Source of the DNA: Roseibium porphyridii
GTDB lineage: Bacteria; Pseudomonadota; Alphaproteobacteria; Rhizobiales; Stappiaceae
Length of the DNA stretch: 64,000 bases
Assembly (NCBI RefSeq): GCF_026191725.2
Contig: NZ_CP120863.1
Location: forward strand, 1,778,001 to 1,842,000
Reading direction: 5' to 3'
The notes under the pieces were generated by a model. The model searched no databases. It saw only the letters and a program-made list of their open reading frames with translations, and had not been told where the DNA came from. The stretch's first letter is position 1. Each line of letters begins with the position of its first letter. The position numbers and the translations under genes were made by a program. Below, piece after piece: positions 36,098 to 45,317 of this stretch.

Positions 36098-36679
36098 ATG
36101 TCTGAAATGCAGGATAACGTTGTTCCACATACACGCATGCGCTCATTACGCGATGCTATCCGGAAAGTTCAGCTCGGTGAAGTCGAGCGGTCCGATGTGG
36201 TGGTTGAGCTGCAGGAAACCGAGCGGGCCCGGCTTGATATGCTGGCCGATGAACTCAAGGACGTCTTCAAGGAAATCCCGGAGGACGACGACCAGTTTTC
36301 GCTACAGATCATTTCAGGCTCAACACCGCGTTTGTGGATCGATGCAACAAGTCATGTCGTGGTTGGCGGTGATCGCCGTACCTATCGTTTTTTGAAAGAT
36401 ACCCGTCTGGGCAGGGTGGTTATTCTGGAAACGGCCAATATCGATGACATGGCGGATTGCCTGACGGAGTACATCGCCGAGCGGGTGCTTGAACGGGAAA
36501 AGGCACTTGAAGGCGACTGGCTCAACAATCGCTTGCGCCAGGTGGCGCTCGATTCAAAAGTGGTGCGCGTCAAGGAAAGCAGCACACCCTGGCTGTCCGT
36601 CATTGGAGCATTTGGAATTGGTCTTGCCGCCGGCGTGATCGGGCTGGTCGCGTTCGCCTGGTTTGCCAATCCTCTTTGA
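36098..36679 (+). CDS. Conserved-type protein with C-terminal membrane anchor, unknown
   Basis: A 193-residue protein I cannot name. Residues 1-150 are soluble, charged and helical (SLRDAIRKVQLGEVERSDVV, then MLADELKDVFKEIPEDDDQF), with a small beta region (LWIDATSHVVVGGDRRTYRF). A single C-terminal helix (WLSVIGAFGIGLAAGVIGLVAFAWFA) makes it look tail-anchored with the soluble part in the cytoplasm. CtrA-like sites lie upstream. It is convergent with the phosphoesterase gene, 16 bases away. Confidence 0.8.
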   Translation: MSEMQDNVVPHTRMRSLRDAIRKVQLGEVERSDVVVELQETERARLDMLADELKDVFKEIPEDDDQFSLQIISGSTPRLWIDATSHVVVGGDRRTYRFLKDTRLGRVVILETANIDDMADCLTEYIAERVLEREKALEGDWLNNRLRQVALDSKVVRVKESSTPWLSVIGAFGIGLAAGVIGLVAFAWFANPL

Positions 36680-36695
36680 GTCCGAAACGTTTGGT

Positions 36696-37631
36696 CTATC
36701 GGGCAACGGGAATCGAAATGTCTCTTTGTTCGAGTAGGCTTACCGGCTCGTGGGGAACATCGAAACCATGTTCCTCCATCCGGCAAGACCAGCCTTCATT
36801 ACCTTTTTCGATCGTGAACAAATTGTACCGTGCCGGTCGGCTCTTGCCTCCCGGAGCGCTGGTCGCTGAGGGAACACCGACGACCGGAACGGGCCCATGT
36901 GGGCCGTCGATCTCTTCAAAACTGTCGATATGAGTATGGCCGTGCAGGATGAGTTCAGCCCCGGCTCTCTTGACGACCGCACGCACGCGAGACGCATCTG
37001 ACAGTCTTTTGTGCCAACGGGTGGCATGTTTGAAGGGCGGGTGGTGCAGCATGACGATCCGAAACAAGCGCTCGCGGCCGAGTTCTTCCAAAATGGTTCT
37101 CAGTCGCTTGCTCTGGGCGCTGCCCACTCTGCCTGTTGCAAACCAAGGTGCGCTGGCTCGTCCGGTTGTGACACCTATGAGCGCGATATCGCCACGTTTG
37201 CGAACATAGGGAAAGGTTGCCCCGGACTTTGCTGACGGATCGGGCTCTGCGGTTGCCTGATCACCGCACATATAGGGCCACCAGGCCATTCGGGCCTTGC
37301 GAAATGCACCGGGAACATAAGCGTCGTGGTTGCCGGGAACGACTGATACGTTTGTCGGCTCGCCGATCTCTTCCAGCCAGGCCCGTGCCCCGGTTATCTC
37401 CAGCGGCAGCGCGATATTGACCAGATCACCAGTGACCGCAATGTGGTCAGGTGCCTGCGCCTTCATGTCCGCAACAAGCTGTTCCAGATAATTGGCACCC
37501 ATGATTTTGGACCGGTTCCGGTGCCAGTTCAGGTACCCAAGAATGCGTTTGGAAAAAAGCTGGAGCAACTTGGGATCCGGAAGAGGTCCAAGATGCGGAT
37601 CCGAGATGTGGGCAAGCGTGAATTGCGACAT
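36696..37631 (-). CDS. Calcineurin-like metallophosphoesterase
   Basis: A 311-residue phosphoesterase with all metal-binding blocks: HISDPHLG (residues 8-15), VTGDLVN, VVPGNHDAY, MLHHPPF and LHGHTH. The size and motifs place it near CpdA-type cyclic-nucleotide phosphodiesterases, but the substrate is not determined. Together with the adenylate cyclase at 14161 it could bear on cAMP levels, which is only inference. Upstream, at 37717, lies a separate 39-residue gene on the same strand. Confidence 0.92.
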   Translation of the reverse strand: MSQFTLAHISDPHLGPLPDPKLLQLFSKRILGYLNWHRNRSKIMGANYLEQLVADMKAQAPDHIAVTGDLVNIALPLEITGARAWLEEIGEPTNVSVVPGNHDAYVPGAFRKARMAWWPYMCGDQATAEPDPSAKSGATFPYVRKRGDIALIGVTTGRASAPWFATGRVGSAQSKRLRTILEELGRERLFRIVMLHHPPFKHATRWHKRLSDASRVRAVVKRAGAELILHGHTHIDSFEEIDGPHGPVPVVGVPSATSAPGGKSRPARYNLFTIEKGNEGWSCRMEEHGFDVPHEPVSLLEQRDISIPVAR

Positions 37632-37716
37632 GGGCGCGCATCTTCAAAGCAAAAGGCGCTGCGTCAAGCAAATAACGCAGCGCCTCTTTCAAAATGGCAG
37701 ATTTTTCTGTCGCTGA

Positions 37717-37836
37717 TCAGTTGCTCGCGAACGTCGTCAGAGCAGCAACAACGCGGGGGTTGCTGAGATCAACAGCCGGTTTCCACTGATAGTGGGAATG
37801 ACGACGGCGGCGTTTGCTGAAAAGAGCGTTCAACAT
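37717..37836 (-). CDS. 39-residue Arg-rich small protein
   Basis: A short gene: ATG 37836 with AAGGAT 6-11 bases upstream, encoding 39 residues. The N-terminal half is strongly basic (LFSKRRRRHSHYQWKP) and the C-terminal half amphipathic (DLSNPRVVAALTTFASN). It ends at TGA 37717, 85 bases before the phosphoesterase start. I do not know a family for it. The basic stretch suggests nucleic-acid or membrane-lipid contact, as inference. Confidence 0.6.
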   Translation of the reverse strand: MLNALFSKRRRRHSHYQWKPAVDLSNPRVVAALTTFASN

Positions 37837-38044
37837 CGGAGTATCCTTCAGGGGTCAGACAGCCTGAATTGCGCTGCCTTCGAAATCATCATGTTGCCTG
37901 ATATATAGGCATTCGCAGTCGCGATGAGGAGCGTTATTCTGGCTGGGCTGCCTTGCACGCAATGCATGGGTTAACAGGGGGTAACTGCATGGTTCGCAAA
38001 GCTGGATGCCGGATTCTGGCTGGCCCGGTGAGGGCCCGCATTGA

Positions 38045-38530
38045 ATGCTGAAGGTCCTTTCCTATCTGCCTTCAAACTGGACCAAGCGAATGATCCAGGG
38101 ACTGGGGCTCGTCCGAAATCCCTATACGCTCGGCGTGCGGGTACTGGTCCTTGATGCGAAGGACAGGATCTTGTTGGTCCGACACAGCTATCTGGAAGGG
38201 TGGTATTTGCCTGGCGGTGGCGTCGACCGGGGCGAAACAATGGTCGAGGCGGCCTGCCGCGAGGTGCTTGAGGAGGCCGGTATCTCGACCTCAGGTGAAC
38301 CTGTCTTGATGAATGTCTATCTCAACGAAGAAGCAACAGGCAGGGACCATGTGGGACTTTTTCTTGTTTCGGAATGGACCGAGGCAGAAAACTACCTGAG
38401 CCCCAACGCTGAGATCGTTGAAGCAGCTTTTTTCGCGCCAGGGAACCTTCCGTCTGGTGTCACCTCGGCAACCGTTCGACGTGTCGAAGAATGGCTGGCC
38501 GGCGAAGGAACCGCCGGCAGCCGTTGGTGA
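38045..38530 (+). CDS. Nudix hydrolase
   Basis: A 161-residue Nudix protein. The Nudix box is complete: GGGVDRGETMVEAACREVLEEAG (given here as GGGVDRGE, then REVLEEAG, residues about 58-80). It hydrolyses a nucleoside-diphosphate-linked compound of unknown identity. The N-terminus (VLSYLPSNWTKRMIQGLGL) is slightly hydrophobic but not a signal peptide. It is convergent with the glutathionyl-hydroquinone reductase gene. Confidence 0.9.
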   Translation: MLKVLSYLPSNWTKRMIQGLGLVRNPYTLGVRVLVLDAKDRILLVRHSYLEGWYLPGGGVDRGETMVEAACREVLEEAGISTSGEPVLMNVYLNEEATGRDHVGLFLVSEWTEAENYLSPNAEIVEAAFFAPGNLPSGVTSATVRRVEEWLAGEGTAGSRW

Positions 38531-38556
38531 AACCAGGTAGCGCTTTTCGCACTGCG

Positions 38557-39531
38557 TCAGGCCGCAGCCTTCAACCTGTCGCGATTGTGCGGCGCCAGAA
38601 AATCGAGGTCCGGGCCGACGGGGACAATTCTGGTTGGGTTCACACTCTCATGTGAACCGTAATAGTGTTGCTTGATCGTCGGCATGTCGACGGTTTCAGC
38701 AACTCCAGGCACCTGGTAGAGCTCCAGAAGATAGTTGGACAGGTTTGGATAGTCGGCAATGCGTCTGATGTTGCATTTGAAATGGCCGACATAGACGGCA
38801 TCGAAACGCACCAGAGTGGTGAACAAGCGCCAATCGGCTTCCGTCAATTGTTCGCCGGCCAAGTAGCGACGTGTCGAAAGGCGGTCTTCCAGGAAGTCCA
38901 ACGTATCGAACAATGCTGTTACGGCCTCTTCATAGGCTTCCTGTGTCGTGGCGAAGCCGGACTTGTAAACACCATTGTTTAGTGTGTGGTAGATCCGCTC
39001 GTTGACCTCGTCGATCTCGATGCGAAGCGCGGCGGGGTAAAAATCAAGTTTCGACCCGGTCAAATCATCGAACGCGGAGTTGAACATTCGAATGATTTCC
39101 GAAGACTCGTTGCTGACGATCGTGTTCTGGTGCTTGTCCCAAAGAATTGGCACTGTTGCGCGACCGGTATAGGAAGGGTCAGCTTTGGCATAGATGTTCC
39201 AGGCGTATTTCGCACCAGCCACCGGTTCGGTCTCGGCAAATTCCCAGCCGTTTTCCAGCATCAAGGGTTGAACGGCGGAGAGCGAGATAAGGTCTTCCAG
39301 ACCCTTCAGCTTGCGGAACACCATAGCGCGATGTGCCCACGGACAGGCATAGGAAACAAACAGATGATAGCGGCCTGCTTCAGCTTTGAAGCCGCCTTTG
39401 CCCGAAGAACCGGCAGCACCGTCCGGTGTGATCCAGTTTCGAAATGAAGCATCCTTGCGAACGAACCGGCCACCGGTCGATTTCGTGTCGTACCACTGAT
39501 CTGTCCAGACGCCGTCAACCAGCAAACCCAT
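38557..39531 (-). CDS. Glutathionyl-hydroquinone reductase (YqjG/ECM4/PcpF type)
   Basis: A 324-residue Xi-class glutathione transferase that removes glutathione from glutathionyl-hydroquinones. The catalytic Cys is in SYACPWAHRAM (about residue 55-65), followed by SAVQPLMLENGWEF and the pair VPILWDKHQNTIVSNESSEI (key part TIVSNESS). The C-terminal all-helical domain has LTEADWRLFTTLVRFDAVY. ATG 39531 (MGLLVDG) is chosen over ATG 39537 because AAAGGAG is correctly spaced only for the former. The long upstream open frame is not conserved-looking. Confidence 0.93.
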   Translation of the reverse strand: MGLLVDGVWTDQWYDTKSTGGRFVRKDASFRNWITPDGAAGSSGKGGFKAEAGRYHLFVSYACPWAHRAMVFRKLKGLEDLISLSAVQPLMLENGWEFAETEPVAGAKYAWNIYAKADPSYTGRATVPILWDKHQNTIVSNESSEIIRMFNSAFDDLTGSKLDFYPAALRIEIDEVNERIYHTLNNGVYKSGFATTQEAYEEAVTALFDTLDFLEDRLSTRRYLAGEQLTEADWRLFTTLVRFDAVYVGHFKCNIRRIADYPNLSNYLLELYQVPGVAETVDMPTIKQHYYGSHESVNPTRIVPVGPDLDFLAPHNRDRLKAAA

Positions 39532-39905
39532 GTCCATCTCCTTTGTTTTCGCTGCTGGATTAAGTCGTGTGTCCGACCGCAAAATCAATCGGCTGAATGC
39601 TGTGTTCGGAAAGCGTGAACAATCTACTGCTTCTATGAACGGCAAAAAGCACTGGACCGGGAAGGGCTTGCGTGCTAACCGCTTTCCTCCATGAATTTGC
39701 AGCCGTCCCCGCAATGGTGGAAAGGCGCATGGCGAGACTGGGATCAATGACCACAGGTCTGACACTTCGACGACGAACCATCCGACGAGAAATCTCTCGT
39801 CCGCTTCGTCGCGTCTGACCAGATCCCGGGTTTTCCAAGAAAGATTGATAGACCGGTTTCTGGCAGCTGTGCTTTCCTGCAAGATTGCCCGCCGGGAACC
39901 AATTC
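39532..39905. other. Divergent intergenic region, no gene seen
   Basis: 374 bases between the divergent reductase and acetyltransferase genes. Open frames run through it in the reverse direction from both neighbours but show no family features. I see no repeats, tRNA or clear operator. Confidence 0.5.
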
Positions 39906-40406
39906 ATGAAACAGACACCGTGGGTCATTCGGCCCGAAGACATCACAGACAACGACGCTATTGAAGCACTGCAGGCCGAAGCCTTCGGTCCAGGTCGGTT
40001 TGCACGAACCGCGTTCCGGATTCGCGAAGGCGTGCCGCATCGGCCAGATCTCAGCTTTGTGGGGGTTGCCGGGTCGCAAGTGGCTGGATCCATCAGGTTG
40101 TCACCCGTTCTAATCGGCGACGCCGATGCGCTCCTGCTTGGGCCGTTGACGGTCTCTCCGGATTTCAAGAACAGAGGACTGGGCAAGTCACTCATGCGCA
40201 CGGCAATGGACGCTGCTGCCGCGGCGGGTGACAGAGTGGTTCTTCTTGTCGGAGACGCACCCTATTACAGCCCATTCGGATTTCAGCAGGTCCCGTTCGG
40301 TCGCGTGACACTGCCTGGACCTGTCGACCCTGCGCGGCTGTTGGTCGCGCTACTGAACGACGGCGACATGCCCAATGGCGGTGTGCGTGGTGGCCAGGAA
40401 CCTTAG
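39906..40406 (+). CDS. GNAT-family N-acetyltransferase
   Basis: A 166-residue GNAT protein with the acetyl-CoA loop SPDFKNRGLGKSLM (R/QxxGxG, about residue 85-98) preceded by the strand LLLGPLTV, and the motif YYSPFGFQQVPFG near 120. This arrangement is typical of the YhbS-like group. Substrate unknown. ATG 39906 has GGGA upstream. Its stop overlaps the stop of the convergent 691-residue gene by four bases. Confidence 0.9.
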   Translation: MKQTPWVIRPEDITDNDAIEALQAEAFGPGRFARTAFRIREGVPHRPDLSFVGVAGSQVAGSIRLSPVLIGDADALLLGPLTVSPDFKNRGLGKSLMRTAMDAAAAAGDRVVLLVGDAPYYSPFGFQQVPFGRVTLPGPVDPARLLVALLNDGDMPNGGVRGGQEP

Positions 40407-42478
40407 CGGCCCTCGCGATACCAGGTCAGTGAAATAGCGCCCAGAAGCACCGCCAGGCCCAGCAGGCCGATCAGGAGCGGATAGTGATCCACTCCATTTA
40501 GAACGCTGGCTTCTGTGGTCTTCAGGCCTATCCAGCCATTGCCGGCATAGCTGGCTGACTGCTGCATGGAGACCACACGCGGAACATCAAGATCGCCGCC
40601 AATATCCCGCAGCCTCTGCGTTGCACCACCGGTGGCTTCACTGATCGGATCAAGCAAATCGGCGGTCGACAGCACGTCGGTGTATTCGCGCGGGTTCTGC
40701 GGTCCGACATGGATGAGGGTGCTCATGTCCCCCTCAGTTACGGTGAAGAGGCCAGTTTCAGTTACCGGAAGGCTTCCAGTCCAAAGGCCGGGTTGTTGTT
40801 CCGTCAATGTGATATCGGATTGTTCACCCGTCGGGGTGACGATTGTGGCATTGCTGACGCTCTCACCCAAGGTCTGTCGCTCGACAGTCAGTTCAGAACC
40901 GCGCATGGAAACGCTAAGAGCTTCTTCCTCAAGGTCCGGTTCCTGCATCAGCCAATGGGCCAAGCGGCGCAACAGTGGCACATGCGGTCCGCCACCCTCA
41001 AAACCGCGCGCCCATAGCCAAACGTGATCGGAGAGCAGCATGGCGACACGGCCCTCGCCTTCCCGGTTCAATACCAGCAGCGGTGTGTCGCTTGGACCGG
41101 ACATCAGGGTTTGGCCCTTGTCGAGTTCGGTATCGACTGCACGGAACCAGCGGCTCCAGTCCGGCGGATCCTGCTCCGAGCCTGGCAAACCGCGCGTGAC
41201 CGGGTGCCGTTCGCCCAGTTCGGCCAGCGTTGCGTGATAGGGCTGCTCCAAAACGGTTCCCGTCGGACGGGCGGGCAGAATTGGCGCAAGCGGTGTGCGG
41301 TAGAGGCTTCCGCCTTCCGCATAATCCGGTCCGCCAGCCAGAAGCACCGCGCCACCATCTTGAACATAGCGGGCAATGTTGTCGAAATAGAGCATCGGCA
41401 ACACGCCGCGCCGGACATAGCGGTCGAATATAATCAGATCGAACTCGTCGATCTTGACGGAGAACAGCTCTCGGGTGGGAAAGGCTATCAGCGACAACTG
41501 ATTGATGGGGGTACCATCCTGTTTTTCAGGCGGCCGCAGGATGGTGAAATGAACCAGATCAACCGAGGCGTCCGACTTCAACAGGTTTCGCCATGTGCGT
41601 TCTCCAGCATGAGGCGACCCGGAGACCAACAAGACGCGCAGGTTTTCCCGAATGCCGTCAATCGTCACCACCGCCCTGTTGTTCAGCGTGGTCAATTCGT
41701 CAGTAAGTGGCTCTGCCTCGAATTCGAAGATATTGTCGCCTCCATGGGCGATCCCGACGGGGATATCGATTTTCTCGCCGGTGCGGGCTGTTCTTTCCGT
41801 AATGACGTCGCCGTCGCGTTTGACGGTGAGGCGTACAGCGTCACCTGGCCCTGTGCCTTGTCCCTGATCCACGACCGTCAAACTGACCGTTTGCTCCGAT
41901 CCCACAAGACCAAATCGGGGGGCCTTGTCCAGAACGATACGGCGGTCGCGTTCATCGGCAGTGCCGGTGATCAGACCGTGGACTGGTGCGTCAAAACCGA
42001 GCGATGCTGCGCTTTCCGGCAGATCGTGGATCTGCCCGTCACTGATGATGATTGCGCCGCCGACCCTTTCAGGGGGAACGTCCGCCAACCCGTTGGAAAG
42101 TGTCTGGAACAGTTCCGTGCCATTGCCTGCCCCTGAGTTCCGGGCTTCCAGAACGCGCAGGTCAAAACCACTCAAGGCTTCGATACGGCTTTGAACTTCT
42201 GCCGCTGTCTCGTCCGTTGTTGTCTCGCGTTCGGCCAGACGTTGGCTTTGGCTTTTGTCGACGACGAGGGCGACCACGCTGGAAAGTGGCTCACGGTCTT
42301 CGCGCTCGATTGCCGGATTGGCAATCGCCAGCAGCAACAAGGCCATCGTAAGGCCCCGAAGGAACCAACCCCGCAGGCTCAAGAAGCCGGAAAGGCTTGT
42401 GAGCAACAGTGTAATGGCAGCACCGGCAATCAGGGCCCAAAGGGGCAAAAGCGGGTCGAAGGAGAGTGACCAGACCAT
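40403..42478 (-). CDS. Membrane protein with VWA/glutamine-amidotransferase-like domains
   Basis: A 691-residue protein and last gene of the MoxR operon. Two or three N-terminal membrane helices (residues 8-55), then a VWA-like region (VVALVVDKSQSQ, VGGAIIISDGQIHD), a class I amidotransferase-like Rossmann region around 290-480 (LRVLLVSGSPHAGERTWRNL, then FDLIIFDRYVRRGVLPMLY, YVQDGGAVLLAGG), and a C-terminal membrane helix (LLIGLLGLAVLLGAISLTW). The catalytic Cys of amidotransferases is not seen, so it is more likely structural. It probably acts at the inner membrane with its three neighbours. Confidence 0.85.
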   Translation of the reverse strand: MVWSLSFDPLLPLWALIAGAAITLLLTSLSGFLSLRGWFLRGLTMALLLLAIANPAIEREDREPLSSVVALVVDKSQSQRLAERETTTDETAAEVQSRIEALSGFDLRVLEARNSGAGNGTELFQTLSNGLADVPPERVGGAIIISDGQIHDLPESAASLGFDAPVHGLITGTADERDRRIVLDKAPRFGLVGSEQTVSLTVVDQGQGTGPGDAVRLTVKRDGDVITERTARTGEKIDIPVGIAHGGDNIFEFEAEPLTDELTTLNNRAVVTIDGIRENLRVLLVSGSPHAGERTWRNLLKSDASVDLVHFTILRPPEKQDGTPINQLSLIAFPTRELFSVKIDEFDLIIFDRYVRRGVLPMLYFDNIARYVQDGGAVLLAGGPDYAEGGSLYRTPLAPILPARPTGTVLEQPYHATLAELGERHPVTRGLPGSEQDPPDWSRWFRAVDTELDKGQTLMSGPSDTPLLVLNREGEGRVAMLLSDHVWLWARGFEGGGPHVPLLRRLAHWLMQEPDLEEEALSVSMRGSELTVERQTLGESVSNATIVTPTGEQSDITLTEQQPGLWTGSLPVTETGLFTVTEGDMSTLIHVGPQNPREYTDVLSTADLLDPISEATGGATQRLRDIGGDLDVPRVVSMQQSASYAGNGWIGLKTTEASVLNGVDHYPLLIGLLGLAVLLGAISLTWYREGR

Positions 42479-42494
42479 CAGCGCTCGTGAGACC

Positions 42495-45314
42495 TCATTG
42501 TCCTAACCGCTCTAGAAGAGCAGGGATGTGAACCTGATCGGCTTTGTAGTTGCCGGTCAGGCTGTACATGACGATGTTCACGCCCGAACGGAACGCATAA
42601 TCGCGCTGTATCGGATTGTTGGGAACCGTCGGATAGACGAACTCTCCGCTGTCCGAAATCGCCCAGGCGGCTGCGAAATCATTGCCGGTGATCAGAATGG
42701 GTGAAACGCCGTCACCCGCCCGAACAGGGCGGTCGCCACGGGTCGTGGTTTCTTCAAGACTTTCCACCCACAATGGACTGGTTGCGTAACGACCAGGGAA
42801 CGTTTCCAACAGATAGAAAGCCTTGGTCAGAACATGGTCCTGTGGCACCGGCTCAAGCGGTGGTACGTCCAGATCTTCCAAGATTTCCCGCAACTTCAGC
42901 GTCGCCGGTGTCGACCCGAAGCCGGTTGTCGAAGCGTTGATGTGATCGCGGGTGTCGAACAGGATCGTGCCGCCATTGCGCATAAAAGTATCAATGCGTG
43001 CAATGGTTTGGTCGCCGGGCTTGTCCATGGCCGGATCAATGGGCCAGTAAAGCAGGGAATAAAAGGCCAGCTCGTCGCGGGCGATATCCACCGCCGCCGG
43101 TGGTCCAGGCTCCAGAGCTGTTCTTTCTGCTAGAAACTGCGTCAGTCCGGAGAGACCCGCAGCGCTGGCGTCATCAATTTCAGGATTGCCGGTCAGAACA
43201 TAGGCAAGGCGGGTATCAAGCGTTGATTCAAGCGCCTGCAATTCAGATGAGGTTGACTGGGCCTGGGCGTTTTGCGGCGCAATCCCCGTCAACGGGATCG
43301 CAGCAAGGGCCACAAGGATCGCCAGGCTGGCGGTTCGGTTCCGCAAGCCAACACGAGCCAACCCACCTGCCAAAAGGAAAACTGCAATCGCATCCACGAT
43401 CATGAGAAGAAAGACCAGTGTAAAGAAAAGAGATCTCAGATCGAATGGGTCGGAGGCAGGATAAGGCACGGCTTCTGCTCGTTCGCCAAGAGCCGTCAAA
43501 TCAAGCGTTTCCAGGCTGTCATCGCGTTGCAGCAGATTGAGTGCTCTGAACCCATCCTCTGTGCCGTAGAGACCGGGCGGCGTGCGGCGGCTGGCCAGTG
43601 CGTCACGGAAGACCGTGCTGTTTACCGGTGTGACTTCAACCGGTGGCGGACCGAAGCGGCCAAACCCGTCCAGAAGACGCAGCGGAGGCAGAACACTCTG
43701 GCTGGGTTGTCCATCTTCTGCCGTTTCCGAGGCGGCTGCCACGTTGGACACGGCCAGGATCCGGCGCAACATGTTCAGGAAGACACCCGACAGGGGCAAG
43801 TTCGACCACGTTGAATCGGCGGTGACGTGGAAAAGGACGACACTGCCGGCTCCCATGGGAGCTGCTGTCACAAGCGGTGTGCCGTCTTCCAGCATGGCCC
43901 AGGTTCTTTCCGGAAGTTCCGACGTCGGCTCAGCAAGAACCTGCCGGGTGACGGTGACTTCTTCCGGCACCTTGAGGCCCGAGAACGGCGATCCTTCAGG
44001 GAAGGCTGCCAGGTGTTGAGGCTGTTTCCAGGAGAGTGAGCCGCCAAGCGATCTGTCACCGGCACGAAGGCGGACGGGGATCAGGTCGTCGCTGCCGCCT
44101 GCAGTGCGCGGACCAGCGAAGCGAACCAGTGTTCCACCGTTTTGAACCCAGTCGCGCAATGTGTCGGCGGTTGTGTCCGGGAGCCGGCCGACATCTGCAA
44201 GAACGAGCACGGATATGCCCTGATCGATCAATCCTGGAACGGCTTCTGCAATGTCCGCGTCACGAGGGCGGCGAATGTCCGAGAAGGGTGCGAGCGCTCG
44301 TTCCAGATAGTAGACGGGTGACAGCAACGGCTGATCAAGGTCGCCGGATTGTCCCGAGATAAGACCAACCGTCCGGCGTCGCCAGCTGTCATCTACAAGC
44401 TGGACAGCACCAGCCGCCGCTTCGCCTGAAATCTCAACACGCGCAATGTCGTTGCGCAGTTCCGTTGGGAGTTCAAACCGTGCCTCTGTTTCCGTCGCAT
44501 CGGCATCGAAGGTTGCCTGAACTTCGCCAAGCACCAGTCCCTTGAGATCAAGCGCTCTAACAGTGGCGGCTCCCACTTTCTGATCTGGGTGCCTGATGAC
44601 CTTGAGTGAAAGAGCTTCGGCATCGTTGGTAAGGTCTTTCAGACCCATTGGCGTGTCCAGTCCGGACATCACCGTCACGGGGGCCGCGCCGATGATCTGT
44701 GCAAGATCTGACAAGAACGCACCATTGGTGTGCGTGTTGTCGGACAGCCAGACCACCGCGCCAGGCGGTGTCTCCTGTGCGGACTTTCGCAAGCCGATGC
44801 TCAGTTCGCTGCGCCTTGGGGGGTAGGGCCGGGGCTCCAAGGCCCTTAGCCTTTCAAGTGCACTTGCAGCTGCTTCCGGCACGAAGCTCTGGCCCGGTCC
44901 TTCAGCTGTTGCCGCGAAAAGCACAGGCTGGCCGTCTTGAGATGCTGTGTTGAGGATCTGTTCTGCTGCACTCACCTGTGCATCCCAGCCGCTTGCTGAA
45001 GTCCAGCCATTGTCGACCAGCAGCCACAAGACGCCGTCTCCGGTCGCAACCGGTTCTGATGAGCGCCAGATTGGACCGGCGAGGGCGATGATCAAAAGCG
45101 CGGCCAGCAACAAACGCAGGAGTGTCAGCCACCATGGGCTGCGCTGAGGTGTTTCCTCGTGCTGATCAATATCCAAGAGGAGCCGAGTGGGCGGAAACTG
45201 GATCTCGCGCGGACGCGGAGGCGTGAGCCGCAAAAGCCACCAGATGACCGGCAGCAAGGCAAGGGCCGCCAGGATCCACGGTGCGGTAAACGTCAGGGGC
45301 AGGCCTGCAAACAC
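42495..45314 (-). CDS. DUF4159 protein with N-terminal BatA-like membrane region
   Basis: A 939-residue protein. The N-terminus is the BatA/DUF1550-type anchor (PWILAALALLPVIWWLLRLTPPRP, in part) with a second helix at 62-82, then a VWA-like region (LWLLVDNGWTSASGW). Two further helices lie near 625-660 and 670-690, and the DUF4159 domain occupies about 730-930 (RLAYVLTGNPEIDDAS, FMRNGGTILFDTRDH, SGVNIVMYSLTGNYKADQVH in part). GTG start 3 bases after the DUF58 gene stop. The function of this alphaproteobacterial family is not established; MoxR operons often serve envelope protein maturation. Confidence 0.88.
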   Translation of the reverse strand: MFAGLPLTFTAPWILAALALLPVIWWLLRLTPPRPREIQFPPTRLLLDIDQHEETPQRSPWWLTLLRLLLAALLIIALAGPIWRSSEPVATGDGVLWLLVDNGWTSASGWDAQVSAAEQILNTASQDGQPVLFAATAEGPGQSFVPEAAASALERLRALEPRPYPPRRSELSIGLRKSAQETPPGAVVWLSDNTHTNGAFLSDLAQIIGAAPVTVMSGLDTPMGLKDLTNDAEALSLKVIRHPDQKVGAATVRALDLKGLVLGEVQATFDADATETEARFELPTELRNDIARVEISGEAAAGAVQLVDDSWRRRTVGLISGQSGDLDQPLLSPVYYLERALAPFSDIRRPRDADIAEAVPGLIDQGISVLVLADVGRLPDTTADTLRDWVQNGGTLVRFAGPRTAGGSDDLIPVRLRAGDRSLGGSLSWKQPQHLAAFPEGSPFSGLKVPEEVTVTRQVLAEPTSELPERTWAMLEDGTPLVTAAPMGAGSVVLFHVTADSTWSNLPLSGVFLNMLRRILAVSNVAAASETAEDGQPSQSVLPPLRLLDGFGRFGPPPVEVTPVNSTVFRDALASRRTPPGLYGTEDGFRALNLLQRDDSLETLDLTALGERAEAVPYPASDPFDLRSLFFTLVFLLMIVDAIAVFLLAGGLARVGLRNRTASLAILVALAAIPLTGIAPQNAQAQSTSSELQALESTLDTRLAYVLTGNPEIDDASAAGLSGLTQFLAERTALEPGPPAAVDIARDELAFYSLLYWPIDPAMDKPGDQTIARIDTFMRNGGTILFDTRDHINASTTGFGSTPATLKLREILEDLDVPPLEPVPQDHVLTKAFYLLETFPGRYATSPLWVESLEETTTRGDRPVRAGDGVSPILITGNDFAAAWAISDSGEFVYPTVPNNPIQRDYAFRSGVNIVMYSLTGNYKADQVHIPALLERLGQ

Positions 45315-45317
45315 GGC

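Noticed and set aside
37971..37986. Possible CtrA box near the 39-residue gene and Nudix gene
   Set aside because: TTAACAGGGGGTAAC has wrong spacing and a mismatched second half-site.
38557..39882. Longer start for the glutathionyl-hydroquinone reductase
   Set aside because: The extra 117 N-terminal residues are not family-like, and AAAGGAG fits ATG 39531.
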